Shown here: one piece after another, positions 1 through 51,841 of the stretch
How the letters are laid out: every line of letters begins with the position of its first letter
Position numbering within the stretch: position 1 is the stretch's first letter
Source of the DNA: Metaphire vulgaris
Lineage: Eukaryota > Annelida > Clitellata > Crassiclitellata > Megascolecidae
Assembly (NCBI GenBank): GCA_018105865.1
Contig: CM030869.1
Location: 11,012,173-11,076,172, forward strand
Direction of reading: 5' to 3'
Length of the DNA: 64,000 nt
Notes under the pieces: model-generated
Database searches by the model: none
Seen by the model: only the letters and a program-made list of their open reading frames with translations
Told to the model about the DNA's origin: nothing
Program-made: the position numbers and the translations under genes

Positions 1-588
1 AACGGACAGGAGGGTGATTGGCCTGTGACTCAAAAACATTCGGTCTTTGGTCCTCGGCCTTTGTACAGTGCTAGAACAATTCCTCCTTCCATTGAACTGG
101 TACATGTCCAGTCGTCCACACCCTTGAGATGAGTTCGTGGAGAGCAATGCTAACTGGGTCAATTGCACACTTGAGTAGCTCTGGTGGTATTCCATCTGGA
201 CCAGCTGCGCGACCGTAGTGACAAGTAGTTTCTGAATGGCCGTGCGTATTTCACTGAGGGTTGGCATGTCGATTGATACGTCAGGACTGTCAGAAGCTGT
301 GGACGCTTCATTCGTTAGTTCCGTGCTTACTTCTGCTGGTGGGTGATTGAGCGCATCGGAGAAGTATTCACGCCAACGACTCAATGTTTCCGCCTGGTTA
401 AGGCAGGGAGAGCCGTCTGCCTTAAGTGTCGCTGTAACACCCGTGGACTGGCGTGTACCTCCTCGTATTCTATTGACAGTTCTATAGGCAGCCTTCAAGT
501 TGTTCCGCTGCAGTCCTTCCTCTGCTTCAGTAGCCAAGGACTGATAGAACGCTTCCTTATCACGTTTCGACTTGGCCTTGAAAATAGT
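1..588 (-). mobile_element. LINE reverse-transcriptase fragment (degenerate)
   Basis: Minus-strand translation gives the region between endonuclease and reverse transcriptase of a non-LTR retrotransposon. Recognisable blocks are WREYFSDALNHP (plus coordinates 341-375), GPDGIPPELLK (about 170-214) and SHRPITLLSV (1-30). They lie in different frames, so at least two frameshifts separate them, with a further stop just before the last block; the copy is dead. It is cut by the window edge, and on the other side it runs straight into a minisatellite. The motifs place it among jockey/RTE/CR1-like LINEs, but the clade cannot be fixed from this piece. Confidence 0.85.
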
Positions 589-1503
589 GTGTCAGTGTGC
601 CAGTTTCGGTGTGTCAGTTTCAGTGTGTCAATGTGTCGGTTTCACTGTGTCAGAGTGCCAGTTTCAGTGTATCAGTTTCAGTGTGTCACTTTCAGTGTGT
701 CAGTGTGTCAGTTTCAGTGTATCATTGTGTCATAGATAAGCCATTTTAAATTCAGAAGGTGATGGTCCATGTTTGCAATAGCAAGTGAAACCAATGCAAT
801 AATGGATGCTAAAGATATCATTTTCAGTGTGTCAGTTTCAGTGTGTCAGTGTGTCAGTTTCAGTGTGTCAGTGTGTCAGTTTCAGTGTGTCAGTTTCTGT
901 GTGTCAGTGTGCCAGTTTCGGTGTGTCAGTTTCAGTGTGTCAATGTGTTGGTTTCAGTGTGTCAGAGTGCCAGTTTCTGTGTATCAGTTTCGGTGTGTCA
1001 GTTTCAGTGTATCAGTTTCAGTGTGTCAGTTTCAGTGTGTCAGTGTGCCAGGATCAGTGTGTCAGCTTCAGTGTGTCAGTGTGTCAGTTTCAGTGTGTCA
1101 GTTTCAGTGTATCAGTTTCAGTGTGTCAGTTTCAGTTTGTCAGTGTGCCAGGATCAGTGTGTCAGCTTCAGTGTGTCAGTGTGTCAGTTTCAGTGTGTCA
1201 GTTTCAGTGTGTCAGTGTTAGTTTCAGTGTGTCAGTGTTAGTTTCAGTGTGTCAGTTTCAGTGTGTCAGTGTGTCATTTTCAGTGTGTCAGTTTCTGTGT
1301 GTCAGTGTGCCAGTTTCGGTGTGTCAGTTTCAGTGTGTCAATGTGTCGGTTTCAGTGTGTCAGAGTGCCAGTTTCAGTGTATCAGTTTCAGTGTGTCACT
1401 TTCAGTGTGTCAGTGTGTCAGTTTCAGTGTATCATTGTGTCAGTTTCAGTGTGTCAGCGTGTCAGTTTCAGTGAGTCAGTATGTCGGTTTCAGTGTGTCA
1501 GCA
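589..1503. repeat. 12-bp minisatellite (CAGTTTCAGTGT family)
   Basis: About 0.9 kb of tandem CAGTTTCAGTGT and its variants (CAGTGTGTCAGT, CAGTGTGCCAGT, CAGGATCAGTGT). It is interrupted at about 722-818 by a piece of the ~205-bp satellite found just downstream. Several long frames rich in Cys, Val, Ser and Gln cross it; they arise because the unit length is a multiple of three and are not genes. Larger duplications are visible, since the series around 840-1000 resembles that around 1250-1400. Confidence 0.9.
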
Positions 1504-2431
1504 TTATGGAATAACGAGGGTGGTCATGGATGAGCTGTTTTTAATGCAGAAGGTGATCATCCATGTTTGCAATAGCGAATGATATCAAAGTAGTAATGGA
1601 TGCTAAAGGCAGTGGCTGAATATGGTGCTTGAATTCGATCTATTACAGGATGAAATAAATTTCAAATGTGCGGTTGATTTGCACATACAGTATACTGTGC
1701 ATTACTAGCATTATGGAACAATGGGGGTTGTCATGCTGGATGCGCTATAAATACATAAGACGATGGCCTACATTTACAATAGCGATTGATATCGATGTAG
1801 TGAACAATACTAAAGATAGTGGCTCAATATGGTGCTTGAAATCGAACTCTAGCAGGACGAAATAAGTTTGAAAAATACGGCTGAATTTGCGCAAATCCTG
1901 TGCATTATTAGCATTATAGAATAAAGAGGGTTGTCATGGATGAGCCGTTTTAAATGCAGAAGGTGATGGCCCATGTTTGCAATAGCGATTGATAACAATA
2001 TAGTAATGGATGCTAAAGATTGTGGCTGAATATGGTGCTTGAATTCGATCTATAGCATGACGAAATAACTTTCAATTGTGCGGTTGTATTTGCTTAAATA
2101 CTCTACATTATTAGCATTATGGAACAACGGGGGTTGTCGTGGTGGAGGGGCTCTAAATACATTAGGCGATGGCGTACGTTTACAATTGCGATTGATATCG
2201 ATGTAGTGAAGAATGCTAAAGACAGTGGCTCAATATGGTGCTTGAAATTTTTCTCTTACAGGACGAAATAAGTTTCAAAAATGTGGTTGAAATTGCACAA
2301 ATCCTGTGTATTATTAGCAGTAGGAGAAAAACGATGTTTGTAATGGATGAGCCATTTTAAATTCAGAAGGTGATGGTCCATGTTTGCAATAGCAATTGAT
2401 AGCAATGCAAAAATGGATGCATAAGATATCA
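1504..2431. repeat. ~205-bp satellite, four to five diverged units
   Basis: The phrase TTAGCATTATGGAA recurs near 1501, 1709, 1910, 2113 and (degenerate) 2316, giving a period of about 200-208 bp. Shared blocks include 'gatggcccatgtttgcaata' and 'atggtgcttgaa'. Units differ at many positions, so this is an old array. No coding potential is seen. Confidence 0.8.
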
Positions 2432-2527
2432 TTTTCAGTGTGTCAGTTTCAGTGTGTCAGTTTCAGTGTGTCAGTTTCAGTGTGTCAGTATCAGTTTCAG
2501 TGTGTCAGCTTCAGTATGTCAGTGTGA
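2432..2527. repeat. Second block of the CAGTTTCAGTGT minisatellite
   Basis: About eight copies of the 12-bp unit seen at 589-1503. They start at the same place in the satellite monomer (after 'agatatcatttt') as the block at about 820, so the two blocks are duplicates of one expanded monomer. Confidence 0.85.
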
Positions 2528-4481
2528 CATAGGACATCGTATTTATTAGTGCTACAGTAGGCTGATATGCAAAAGTCAGAAGAGTGATGAAACAAATTAA
2601 AACCACATTTTCGTGTATCCCCAGCTTAGCTGAGTCAAACCGTACTAGAATTGTCAATATGTTCTGTCTCAATTTTTTTCTAGAGCTTTCGAATGCCACG
2701 AAAATGAAACAACACTATACAAAGTCTTTCAGAAATCTGTTCTGTGTCAAATGTCTAAGAATTCGAACGAGAGATAAGAAAGGGTTTAAGAGAGCTGGTT
2801 TCTTGCATGACAAGTTCTATAGACCACAAACATATTATATAATTAATGTCCTCTTTGACATTGGACAACGCATATATTAGTGCTACAGTAGGCTGATATG
2901 CAAAAGTCAGAAGAGTGATGATACAAATTAAAACCATATTTTCGTGTATCCCCAGCTTAGCTGAGTCAAACCGTACTAGAATTGTCAATATATTCTGCCT
3001 CAATTTTATTCTAGAGCATTCGAAATGCCCCGAAAAATGGTGATCCATTTGAAACGACACTATAGGCCTACAAAGTCTTTCAGCAATCTGTTCTTTGTTA
3101 AATTTCTAAAAAATCGAACGAGAGATAAGAAGGGGTTTAAGAGAGCTGGTTTCTTGTATGACAAGTTCTATAGACCACAAAAATATTATATAATTAATGT
3201 CCTCTTTGACATTGGACAATGCATATATTAGTGCTACAGTGGGCTGCTATGCAAAATTCAGAAGAGTGATGAAACAAATTAAAACCACATTTTCGTGTAT
3301 CCCCAGCTTAGCGGAGTCAAACCATACTAGAATTGTCAATATGTTCTGCCTCAATTTTATTCTAGAGCATTCGAAATGCGCCGAAAAATGGTGATCCATT
3401 TGAAACGACACTATAGGCCTACAAAGTCTTTTACCAATCTGTTCTTTGTTAAATCTCTAAAATATCGAACAAGAGATAAGAAGGGGTTTAAGAGACCTGG
3501 TTTCTTGTATGACAAGTTCTATAGACCACAAAAATATGATATACTGTAATTGATAACCTGTTTGTCATTGGACAATGCATATATTAGTGCTACAGTAGGC
3601 TGATATGCAAAAGTCAGAAGAGTGATGAAACAAATTAAAACCACATTTTCGTGTATCCCCAGCTTAGCTGAGTCAAACCGTACTAGAATTGTCAATATAT
3701 TCTGCCTCAATTTTATTCTAGAGCATTCGAAATGCCCCGAAAAATGGTGATCCATTTGAAACGACACTATAGGCCTACAAAGTCTTTCAGCAATCTGTTC
3801 TTTGTTAAATATCTAAAAAATCGAACGAGAGATAAGAAGGGGTTTCAGAGAGCTGGTTTTTTGTATGACAAGTTCTATAGACCACAAAAATATTATATAA
3901 TTGATAACCTGTTTGTCATTGGACAATGCATATATTAGTGCTACAGTAGGCTGATAATTAATGTCCTCTTTGACATTGGACAACGCATATATTAGTGCTA
4001 CAGTAGGCTGATATGCAAAAGTCAGAAGAGTGATGAAACAAATTAAAACCATATTTTCGTGTATCCCCAGCTTAGCTGAATCAAACCGTACTAGAATTGT
4101 CAATATATTCTGCCTCAATTTTTTTCTAGAGCTTTCGAAATGCCACGAAAATGAAACAACACTATACAAAGTCTTTCAGAAATCTGTTCTCTGTCAAATG
4201 TCTAAAAAATCGAACGAGAGATAAGAAGAGCTTTAAGAGAGCTGGTTTCTTGTATGACAAGTTCTATAGACCACAAAAATATTATATAATTAATGTCCTC
4301 TTTGACATAGGACATTGCATATATTAGTGCTACAGTAGGCTGATATGCAAAAGTCAGAAGAGTGATGAAACAAATTAAAACCACATTTTCGTGTATCCCC
4401 AGCTTAGCTGAGTCAAACCGTACTAGAATTGTCAATATATTCTGCTTCAATTTTATTCTAGAGCATTCGAAATGCCCCGAA
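2528..4481. repeat. ~350-bp tandem repeat array
   Basis: A unit starting 'gacattggacaacgcatata' recurs near 2527, 2860, 3210, 3566, 3916, 3972 and 4305. The spacing is mostly 333-356 bp, with one 55-bp partial unit at about 3916-3971 marking an unequal exchange. All units carry 'gtgtatccccagcttagc' and 'tagaattgtcaatat'. Parallel frames of 62-121 residues occur on both strands because the units are alike; none resembles a known protein. The last unit is fused, after 'gaaaaatg', to a transposase fragment, so the unit may come from that transposon. Confidence 0.8.
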
Positions 4482-4852
4482 AAATGTACTGGCTTACCAA
4501 ATGGAGCTGCATTTACATGGATTACAAAACTGTGTTCTGACACATTACCACAAAGCCGCCGGCTCACAGCACCTGATATAATCCTATTGGTTTTAATGAA
4601 GTTGAGGTTGAACCTGGTAAATCAAGACTTCGCCTATCGTTTTGTTGTTTCACAGTCGACTGTGTCAGATATTCTGCCCAAAGCAATCCCATCAGTTGCA
4701 TGCAAAGTAAAATTCTTGATTCACTGGTCAAACAGAGAGGATTGCCTGAGAACCATGCCCAAAAGTGTTTAAACCAATTTATTTGAGTTGTCGGGTAATT
4801 ATTGATTGCACAGAGATTGAAAAACTCACTGCCAAAATTTTTATAGGTCAAT
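4482..4852 (+). pseudogene. ISL2EU/Harbinger-superfamily transposase fragment (HTH plus start of DDE)
   Basis: The translation TGLPNGAAFTW, then ILLVLMKLRLNLVNQDFAYR and FVVSQSTVSDIL, is the helix-turn-helix of DDE_4-type transposases (HTH_Tnp_4). It continues to REDCLRTMPKSV and, after a +1 frameshift near 4770, to CRVIIDCTEIE, which carries the first acidic residue of the DDE catalytic domain. The rest of the catalytic domain is not recognisable and a hAT MITE interrupts the copy at 4864. It is a dead remnant of a cut-and-paste transposon. The family level is firm; ISL2EU rather than another Harbinger relative is inferred, supported by the YqaJ-type exon nearby. Confidence 0.7.
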
Positions 4853-4855
4853 TGC

Positions 4856-5062
4856 TAGACGATTAGGGGCGTAGCGACGGGAAGGAGGGTATATCGGTGT
4901 ATATACCCCCCAAAATCAGTCTATATTAAAGTTTCTTATGTGATTTACATGTGGTTATATGTGGTTTATATGGTTTTATGTGGTTTATAGTTAAGATTTA
5001 TACCCACCCAAAATATTTGTACCTTTCCAAATCAAATTCCTGGCTACGCCCCTGTAGACGAT
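4856..5062. mobile_element. hAT-type MITE (191 bp) with 8-bp TSD
   Basis: The element spans 4864-5054. Its ends are TAGGGGCGTAGC and GCTACGCCCCTG, inverted copies with one mismatch. It is flanked by identical 8-bp duplications TAGACGAT (4856-4863 and 5055-5062). The 8-bp duplication and the CAGGGGCG-type terminus are diagnostic of hAT transposition. The interior is non-coding and AT-rich. Confidence 0.9.
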
Positions 5063-5176
5063 CAGGCAAGTTGCAACATGGCTTTCGGAGCGACTGACCC
5101 AAACATGTTTCAAACAAAAAGTCAACTATGCCATGGAGGGCCCCACAAGCCAAATATTGGGTGGGCCAACATGGCC

Positions 5177-5608
5177 TGTTTGAACTTGGACAATGCAAGG
5201 GCTAGAGCTACAGTAGGCTATAGATATGCAAAAATTCAGAAGAGTGATTAAATGAATTAAAACCACATATTCTTGTGTCCCCATCTTTGCTGTGTCAAAC
5301 CGTACTAGAATTGTTAATATATTCTGTCTCAATTTTTTTCTAGAGCTTTCAAAATGCCACGAAAAATAATGAGCCATTTGAAACGACACTATACATAGTC
5401 TTTCAGAAATCTATTCTGTCAAATGTCTAAAAAATCAATCGAGAGATAAGATGGCGCTTAAGAGAGCTGGTTTCTTCTATTACAGGTTTTATAGACCACA
5501 AAAATATTATAAAATTGATACCCTGTTTGAAATTGGACAAGCAAGGACTAGTGCTACAGTAGGCTATAGATATGCAAAAATTCAGAAGAGTGATGAAACG
5601 AATTAAAA
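5177..5608. repeat. Further diverged copies of the ~350-bp repeat
   Basis: One full and one partial copy of the 2528-4481 unit, recognised by 'gtgctacagtaggct', 'caaaccgtactagaattgtt' and 'gagagataagatgg'. Each is followed or preceded by a short GC-richer block containing 'attttgggtgggcc' (5150-5177 and 5630-5655). Confidence 0.7.
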
Positions 5609-6145
5609 CCATGGAGAGCGCCACAAGCCAAATTTTGGGTGGGCCAACATGGCCAATATTTCTGAGTCAAGACAGCGCAGCGAGAAATTCTTGCCGTTAC
5701 GATCAATCGATCATTGAAAAAACACAGTTGCATGGTTATATAAATATAATAATTTTGAATGGTCTTCCACATCTGTGACATCTCAATTATATATGGCAAT
5801 ATTATGCCAATATATTGGGGATTTGGGGTTATTAGTTCCACAAAATCACAAAACATTGTAATTTGCCAATTGAAATTGGGTGGGCCAAACACATTGTGGC
5901 CCATTGGGCCTAAATATCGGGTGGGCCATGGCCCTGCTGGCCCACCCTGTTGCGCGCCCCATGAACTATGCCCATGCCCTTCACGTAATTAACTGGTCTG
6001 TACAAGACATAATGATGGGAAAAACTATTTGATTATCTTATACAGATTCATATAATGGCTTAAACAAAGTATGACAGTTTAGCCCGGTAATCTACAAGGT
6101 GACTAGTAGCTTTGGTAGTGTAGTAAAAGTAATTTGTACACTTAC
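5609..6145. other. Spacer with repeated GGGTGGGCC blocks
   Basis: Holds three copies of a GGGTGGGCC-containing segment (near 5636, 5878 and 5918), the last in a GC-rich patch ending 'ggcccaccctgttgcgcgcc'. It looks like a composite of short repeats; no gene is supported. Confidence 0.4.
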
Positions 6146-6410
6146 TGGTATGCCTCCAGAGATTTGTAAGCCCTCAACGACTCCTTTGTGACTGATCCCG
6201 GAGTATCGATCAAATAACAGTAAACATCGCCGAACTGTAAGTCGGGCCACACACGTGGATTATAGAAATTCCGTACTGATCACGCCAAATCTTACTAGCG
6301 CCATAATATCCCAACTTCTCTCTGTAACGTAACTTCGCTTCTTGTGGCAAAGAACTTGTGTATGGCGACAAACTTTGATCGAAAACAAATTTATTTACAC
6401 AGGACGCCAT
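6146..6410 (-). pseudogene. First exon of a YqaJ-type (ISL2EU ORF2-like) transposon protein, frameshifted
   Basis: The minus strand opens with ATG at 6410 (MASCVNKFVFDQ...) and reads into KLRYREKLGYYG and RDQYGIS. After a one-base frame change near 6250 it reads WPDLQFGDVYCYLIDTPG then TKESLRAYKSLEAY, a block typical of the N-terminal part of the YqaJ-exonuclease proteins carried by ISL2EU transposons. It ends at a good donor (CA|GTAAGT, plus-strand ACTTAC at 6140-6145), so the ancestral gene was spliced. The frame break makes this copy a likely pseudogene. It points toward the transposase fragment at 4482-4852, as if both came from one element. The family call comes from memory of the conserved block, without a search. 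Confidence 0.5.
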
Positions 6411-6891
6411 TATCGACAATGTGCTTTTGCCTTGGAGGAATGATACGGCTTCTGCCCACCACTTTTCCCCACCACTTTTCACTGGTTACTTCTGTTATAA
6501 TTATTATTCAGCAGGTAGAGACTGGGTCATCTTCTGATGAATAATCATATTACGAGTCCTCTGATTGGTCATACTTTTGTGTCCTATTCTAGGGCGTCGG
6601 AAATCAGAAGAAATGCTACCCGTCACTGATCTGGGGGGGGGGTGTCAAAAGTTTTTGATAATAATTATAGGGAGTCACTGAAAGTTTGACAGTTGTTCAC
6701 AAGGGGGAGGGGTCAACAATTGTTGACGTCACGTAAGTAATGGACAGCCCCAATGGTGACTGATTTATTGATTGAAAAGAACCCGAACTGTTGATCGAAT
6801 TATTGATCGGTACTTTCTGTCGGTACTCGTTACTCCTCAAGCGCTATTTTAAACGTTATATCAATTCACGAGAGTTTACTTACTTAATGAC
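6411..6891. other. Spacer, no gene seen
   Basis: Contains a direct repeat 'ccaccacttttc' (6459-6481) and two G-runs (6632-6641, 6701-6713) beside related phrases 'gtcaaaag' and 'gtcaacaattgttgacgtca'. The last is a short palindrome with a CRE-like TGACGTCA core near 6724. Nothing coding is supported. Confidence 0.4.
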
Positions 6892-47940
<41,049 letters not shown>

Positions 47941-48410
47941 GGAGCGCAGACGCTCACGAAGAAGACCGCTGCGCACCCGTCTGACATTTTATGCCAAAGT
48001 GAAGCTCCGTTGTCACGGCGACTGTGTCTGCTGTCGCCGAGGGAAACTGGACTTGATGTCAATATGTAATCCGTCGTAGTTGTATTTAGCGTTGGTTGGC
48101 TTGCTAGGATATCCCGTTGCTAGGATATCCCGTTGCCGGTTGGTTATCTTATGAAGCCTGTACAGCGTGCTTGTTCTTAGCAGGACTGATGCGCATTTCG
48201 TTGTCGTGTATCGCGTGAAAAGACAATTCAGTCATAAGGAAACATTTTTCTAAGTTGTTTCTTTGTCAAAAGCAGTCTTTTTTTCTTTTTTCTGTCGATA
48301 AACTTTCTCATGCTAATGTTTTCCTGCAATCCGCTTATTTATTCTATTGCAATTATGAGTATGTACACACACAGACAAAAGAAGTGAATGTATATATTCA
48401 TACATACACA

Positions 48411-48467
<57 letters not shown>

Positions 48468-48578
48468 ATATACATTCTTATGGATATAACAAGAATGCTT
48501 TGCTATATACAGAATTTTAGAACTTTGCATTAATTCAACACTAATTTGCAGCTGAAGTTAGAATTTCGGAATTTTGTT

Positions 48579-48659
48579 TTAACCCTTTAGCCACCAGAAT
48601 CGAGTACGCTCAGTTACGATTGCATATGGTCACAAAGTATACGGCAGTTTCAGGGTTAA
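48579..48659. mobile_element. piggyBac-like palindromic MITE, copy 4 (3' UTR)
   Basis: 81 bp from TTAA to TTAA, ends CCCTTTAGCC and CAGTTTCAGGG. More diverged than the other copies but the same length and TTAA flanks. Confidence 0.6.
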
Positions 48660-49936
48660 GTTCGTAACTGGTCAGGAAAATGGCTCACAGACTTGTGCTG
48701 CACTCTTTTGTTGAGTATGTTTTTTAAGTGAAGATCTACCTAGTAGGGAAGTATGTAAGTGTTCGGAGTGTGTGCATAGCAAGTCCTAGTTTGAATTGAC
48801 ATCATGAGTTGTACTACAGTGTATATGCTCTGTACGTCTAGTAGCTGATAGTGTTGTATGTTTTTGTGTACAGATGTGTACAAAATCTTTATGCAATTCT
48901 GATGCGTAGTTGAAAGTTCCGCTCCCAGTTGCTTGGCTGTTTCGTATAAATACGTGTGCTGTTGTATGCTGTTGTATTGTACACAGTTAGGCATGTGTCC
49001 TTTCTGGTATTTTATATAAAAAACACTTTAGTTTATTTTTTATTGTCTGGGTAGAAAGTTAATTAATCTGAACACTGTAATTACTTTGCTTGAGTAGTAC
49101 TGGTAATGGACACAGAAAATATTCAATGTATGTTAAATGGAAATTTTCAAGTGTAGCGCGTCGAGCAGTATTTTAGCATATTGTGAAATCTTCAGTTGAT
49201 CGTGTGTGTCGTTAGATGAGGGATTTCAAAAATCTGATACGAAACATCCCTAGTGATTCATAAATGATGTGAAAAGAGATGGGTTTTTGGTTTTCTTGAT
49301 ATGGTGACACAATATGACTGCTTTATCATGCGACTTCATTGATGTTTAATTACGATTTGCAGAACATGACTACTCGATTTTTACTTTTTACTGCTAGTTA
49401 AAAGTTTTTCATCATGATAGCTTTAAAGGCTTGCTATATGTGCGTTTTTTTGGCGAAAATGCGGCAACAGCATCTCATTTATGACAGACGTGTGAAGACT
49501 ATATATTATATTTTAGTTGTTTTTGGTGTTAAATATTTTACAGAGCGCTTGACTTATGGAAGACTTTGCTTCGTATGAAACAGCAAGTCTGATTTGCTTT
49601 GCAGCTGTGTGTCAGCTTATTAATAATTATGAGTATGCGTTGTTTAATTTAGCGTGCATTTCGACACGATTTAGGTCCTCTATGTAGGATGGATTATGTT
49701 TCTAGTTTCATAGGCATCTGCCATTGTGCTTCAGCTTTGAAAAGCCAGCGTGCGTAGTATAAGATAGGAGTTGTTTTGAGGAAACCCAGAGTCTGTAACG
49801 TATAATATCTAGGCCATAACCTTAGCTGCTGTCTTAATTCGATTCTCATCTTGTCTCGTTGTGTATATTAACAGGCTTGTCTTATAGGAGTTTGTGTGTG
49901 TTTTTTGCTCTTTTTTTTCTTGGCTTGCCATCTCAG

Positions 49937-50010
49937 GGACGTTCTCTGTTGATGAAGAAGGCAGACAGATACTGTACATGCTAGACCCAATTAATTTTTC
50001 CGGTAAATAA
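49937..50010 (+). CDS. Candidate terminal exon (unassigned)
   Basis: Strong acceptor (T-rich tract, GCCATCTCAG|GG) followed, after two bases, by an open frame TFSVDEEGRQILYMLDPINF then SGK and TAA, with AATAAA overlapping the stop. It could be an alternative last exon of the kinase gene, but phase does not match exon 26 in this frame. It could also be the 3' exon of an unknown gene, or chance. I do not recognise the peptide. Confidence 0.25.
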
Positions 50011-50011
50011 A
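50006..50011 (+). promoter_or_regulatory. Possible polyadenylation signal AATAAA
   Basis: Canonical hexamer on the gene's strand 2.07 kb after the stop codon, followed within 40 bp by a T-rich stretch. Confidence 0.35.
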
Positions 50012-50030
50012 AAGTATTACCAGTCAAAAT

Positions 50031-51699
50031 GCTACAGCCGATTTTAATATCTCTAGCTTTGGAGTTTGTGGTTCAGCTAGTTGGTGTTCTGTGTGTTTGT
50101 GCAGTGCGTGTAGTACAGTATTTTTGTACAGAGACAAGAGGTGTTTGTGTGAAATGCTGGAAGTCGATCGGTCGTCCCTCACGTCTTCCAACTTTGGTGT
50201 TTGGTCGTCAGTCGTTGTCAGTGTTGTGTTGCATAACTTGTTGCTTGTATCTGGGCAACGCTAAACATCTTATACTAGAGTGCTATATGTTTATGTGAAT
50301 GTTGTAACCAAGTTCATGTTAGGCTTAATCGGTTATGCTGATGTATGACAGTTTTTCAAGTGTCTTTATTTTATGTCCCTGTTTTCTAGCAGGTATTCTG
50401 TTTTTTAGCTTATTTTAAGTTTGCCATTTACAACCACTCTTGAGTTTCTGCTGCCTAAGGGGTAGACGTCCAGAAATTTAGAATCGTGCTTTTCATGGGT
50501 TGAAACTTAACAGTTAAAAATGGCAGTGGAGGTTTTAAGTTAAGTTCATTTGGAGTTATCGTCAGCATGATATTACAATATAGAGTATTTATTAGACAGG
50601 GTGGTTCACGTATTGAATGTTATGGCGGGCTGCAACTGTTATGCAGCCGATTGGTGGTGAAGCGTCTTTGACTCGTGTCTTATATTAAGATACCCTGGAG
50701 TAAATAAATACCTCTGCTTGTGCTCTGCGTTAGGACGATTTTAAAATTGATTTTATTTTCATTTCTTTTATTGAAGCTTTTAGTAAATTTCCACTTTCAG
50801 TTTCAGTTTCTGATATCGGCCAAACAGAGCACATGCTATCCATTCCACTGAGCTATTAATAGTTACTCTATCTGAATTTTTTTATTCATGTTTATCTTTT
50901 GCCAACGACAAGTTTCGTAAAATCTTGATGCTGAAATTAACTATATGGAGATTAGATATTGCTGTTTCATTATTATTTTTATTATTATTATTACTATTAT
51001 TACTATTATTATTGCTATTATTACTATTATTATTGCTATTGTTACTACTATTATTATTATTGCTGCTGTTTCAATAGTAATATATTTTTGTAAATCTTGT
51101 ATTCAGTAATTGTTTCTTGCTAGATTACAGTCCTATTGTTGTTCTGATTTGATTTCTGTTTGAATTCATCTGAGTATTTGTATTCAGAGTTTGAATTAAA
51201 AAGAATAGAACTATTCTTTTGAGATTGAATAGCTTTTGTCTGTCTGTCTATTTGTGTGTCTGTCTGTCTGTCATGAGAAAACAACTACAAAAAAAGCAAA
51301 AATGCCCTCAAAAAATAGGTTTTCAGTGAGTACCGTAGCTGTGTTCTGTCTTGGGTTCCATTGTCTTTTTTATGTAATTTCTCTCATAAGAATTGTGATA
51401 TCGGGATGCTAAGGTATGTTTCTGTTAGGAAAAAATCACTCTTGATCTGTGATTTAATCGTAAATGATTTTAGTGAAACTCTTTGGTAATTCTCTGTCAC
51501 TCGTCCTGTCCTCTTTCGTAACTCTGTCGGGATCAGGGAATGTCTTCTGTAGCGTTTTAGGTTGCTCAGATGGGAAGGTTGACACCGTGGGTATTTCTGT
51601 TATTTAGCTAACATCATCATGACCTTCACGCAGAATCATTGACGCCTTATGTGTTACATTTTGCTGTGTGCGTGATTTCGGCCAACCTTCTGTTAACAA
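50031..51699. other. Intergenic or extended 3' UTR
   Basis: Contains an interrupted (ATT/ACT/GCT)n tract at 50969-51066, (TCTG)n at 51238-51272 and AATAAA at 50703-50708. No gene supported. Confidence 0.5.
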
Positions 51700-51841
51700 A
51701 TAGCCAATCATTGTGAAATACATGAAGAGCAACATTCGTTTACAAAGTTCAAACGGGGAAAGTACTCGGCCGAGTACTTTCCCCGTTTGAACTTTGTAAA
51801 CGAATGTTGCTCTTCAGGTATTTTCACAATGATTTGGCTAT
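51700..51841. repeat. Long near-perfect palindrome (142 bp)
   Basis: The inner 94 bp (51723-51816) are a perfect palindrome with no spacer, centred at 51769/51770 (TACTCGG|CCGAGTA). The outer arms 51700-51722 and 51817-51841 continue the inverted match with a few indels (ATAGCCAATCATTGTGAAAT versus its inverse). Confidence 0.92.

Larger units (their letters stand above)
47941..50030 (+). other. Probable 3' UTR of the kinase gene
   Basis: Begins after the TGA. The first possible cleavage signal I noticed is AATAAA at 50006-50011, giving a 3' UTR of about 2.1 kb if used; another is at 50703-50708. It contains (TA)n at 48415-48463 and a piggyBac-like MITE. The true end cannot be decided from sequence alone. 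Confidence 0.4.

Noticed and set aside
589..1533. Cys/Val/Ser/Gln-rich frames of up to 222 codons
   Set aside because: Products of a 12-bp tandem repeat, open in several frames; no gene signals.
2511..4567. Parallel 62-121-residue frames in the ~350-bp repeats
   Set aside because: Same frame repeated by tandem duplication; no similarity recognised except where the last unit joins the transposase.
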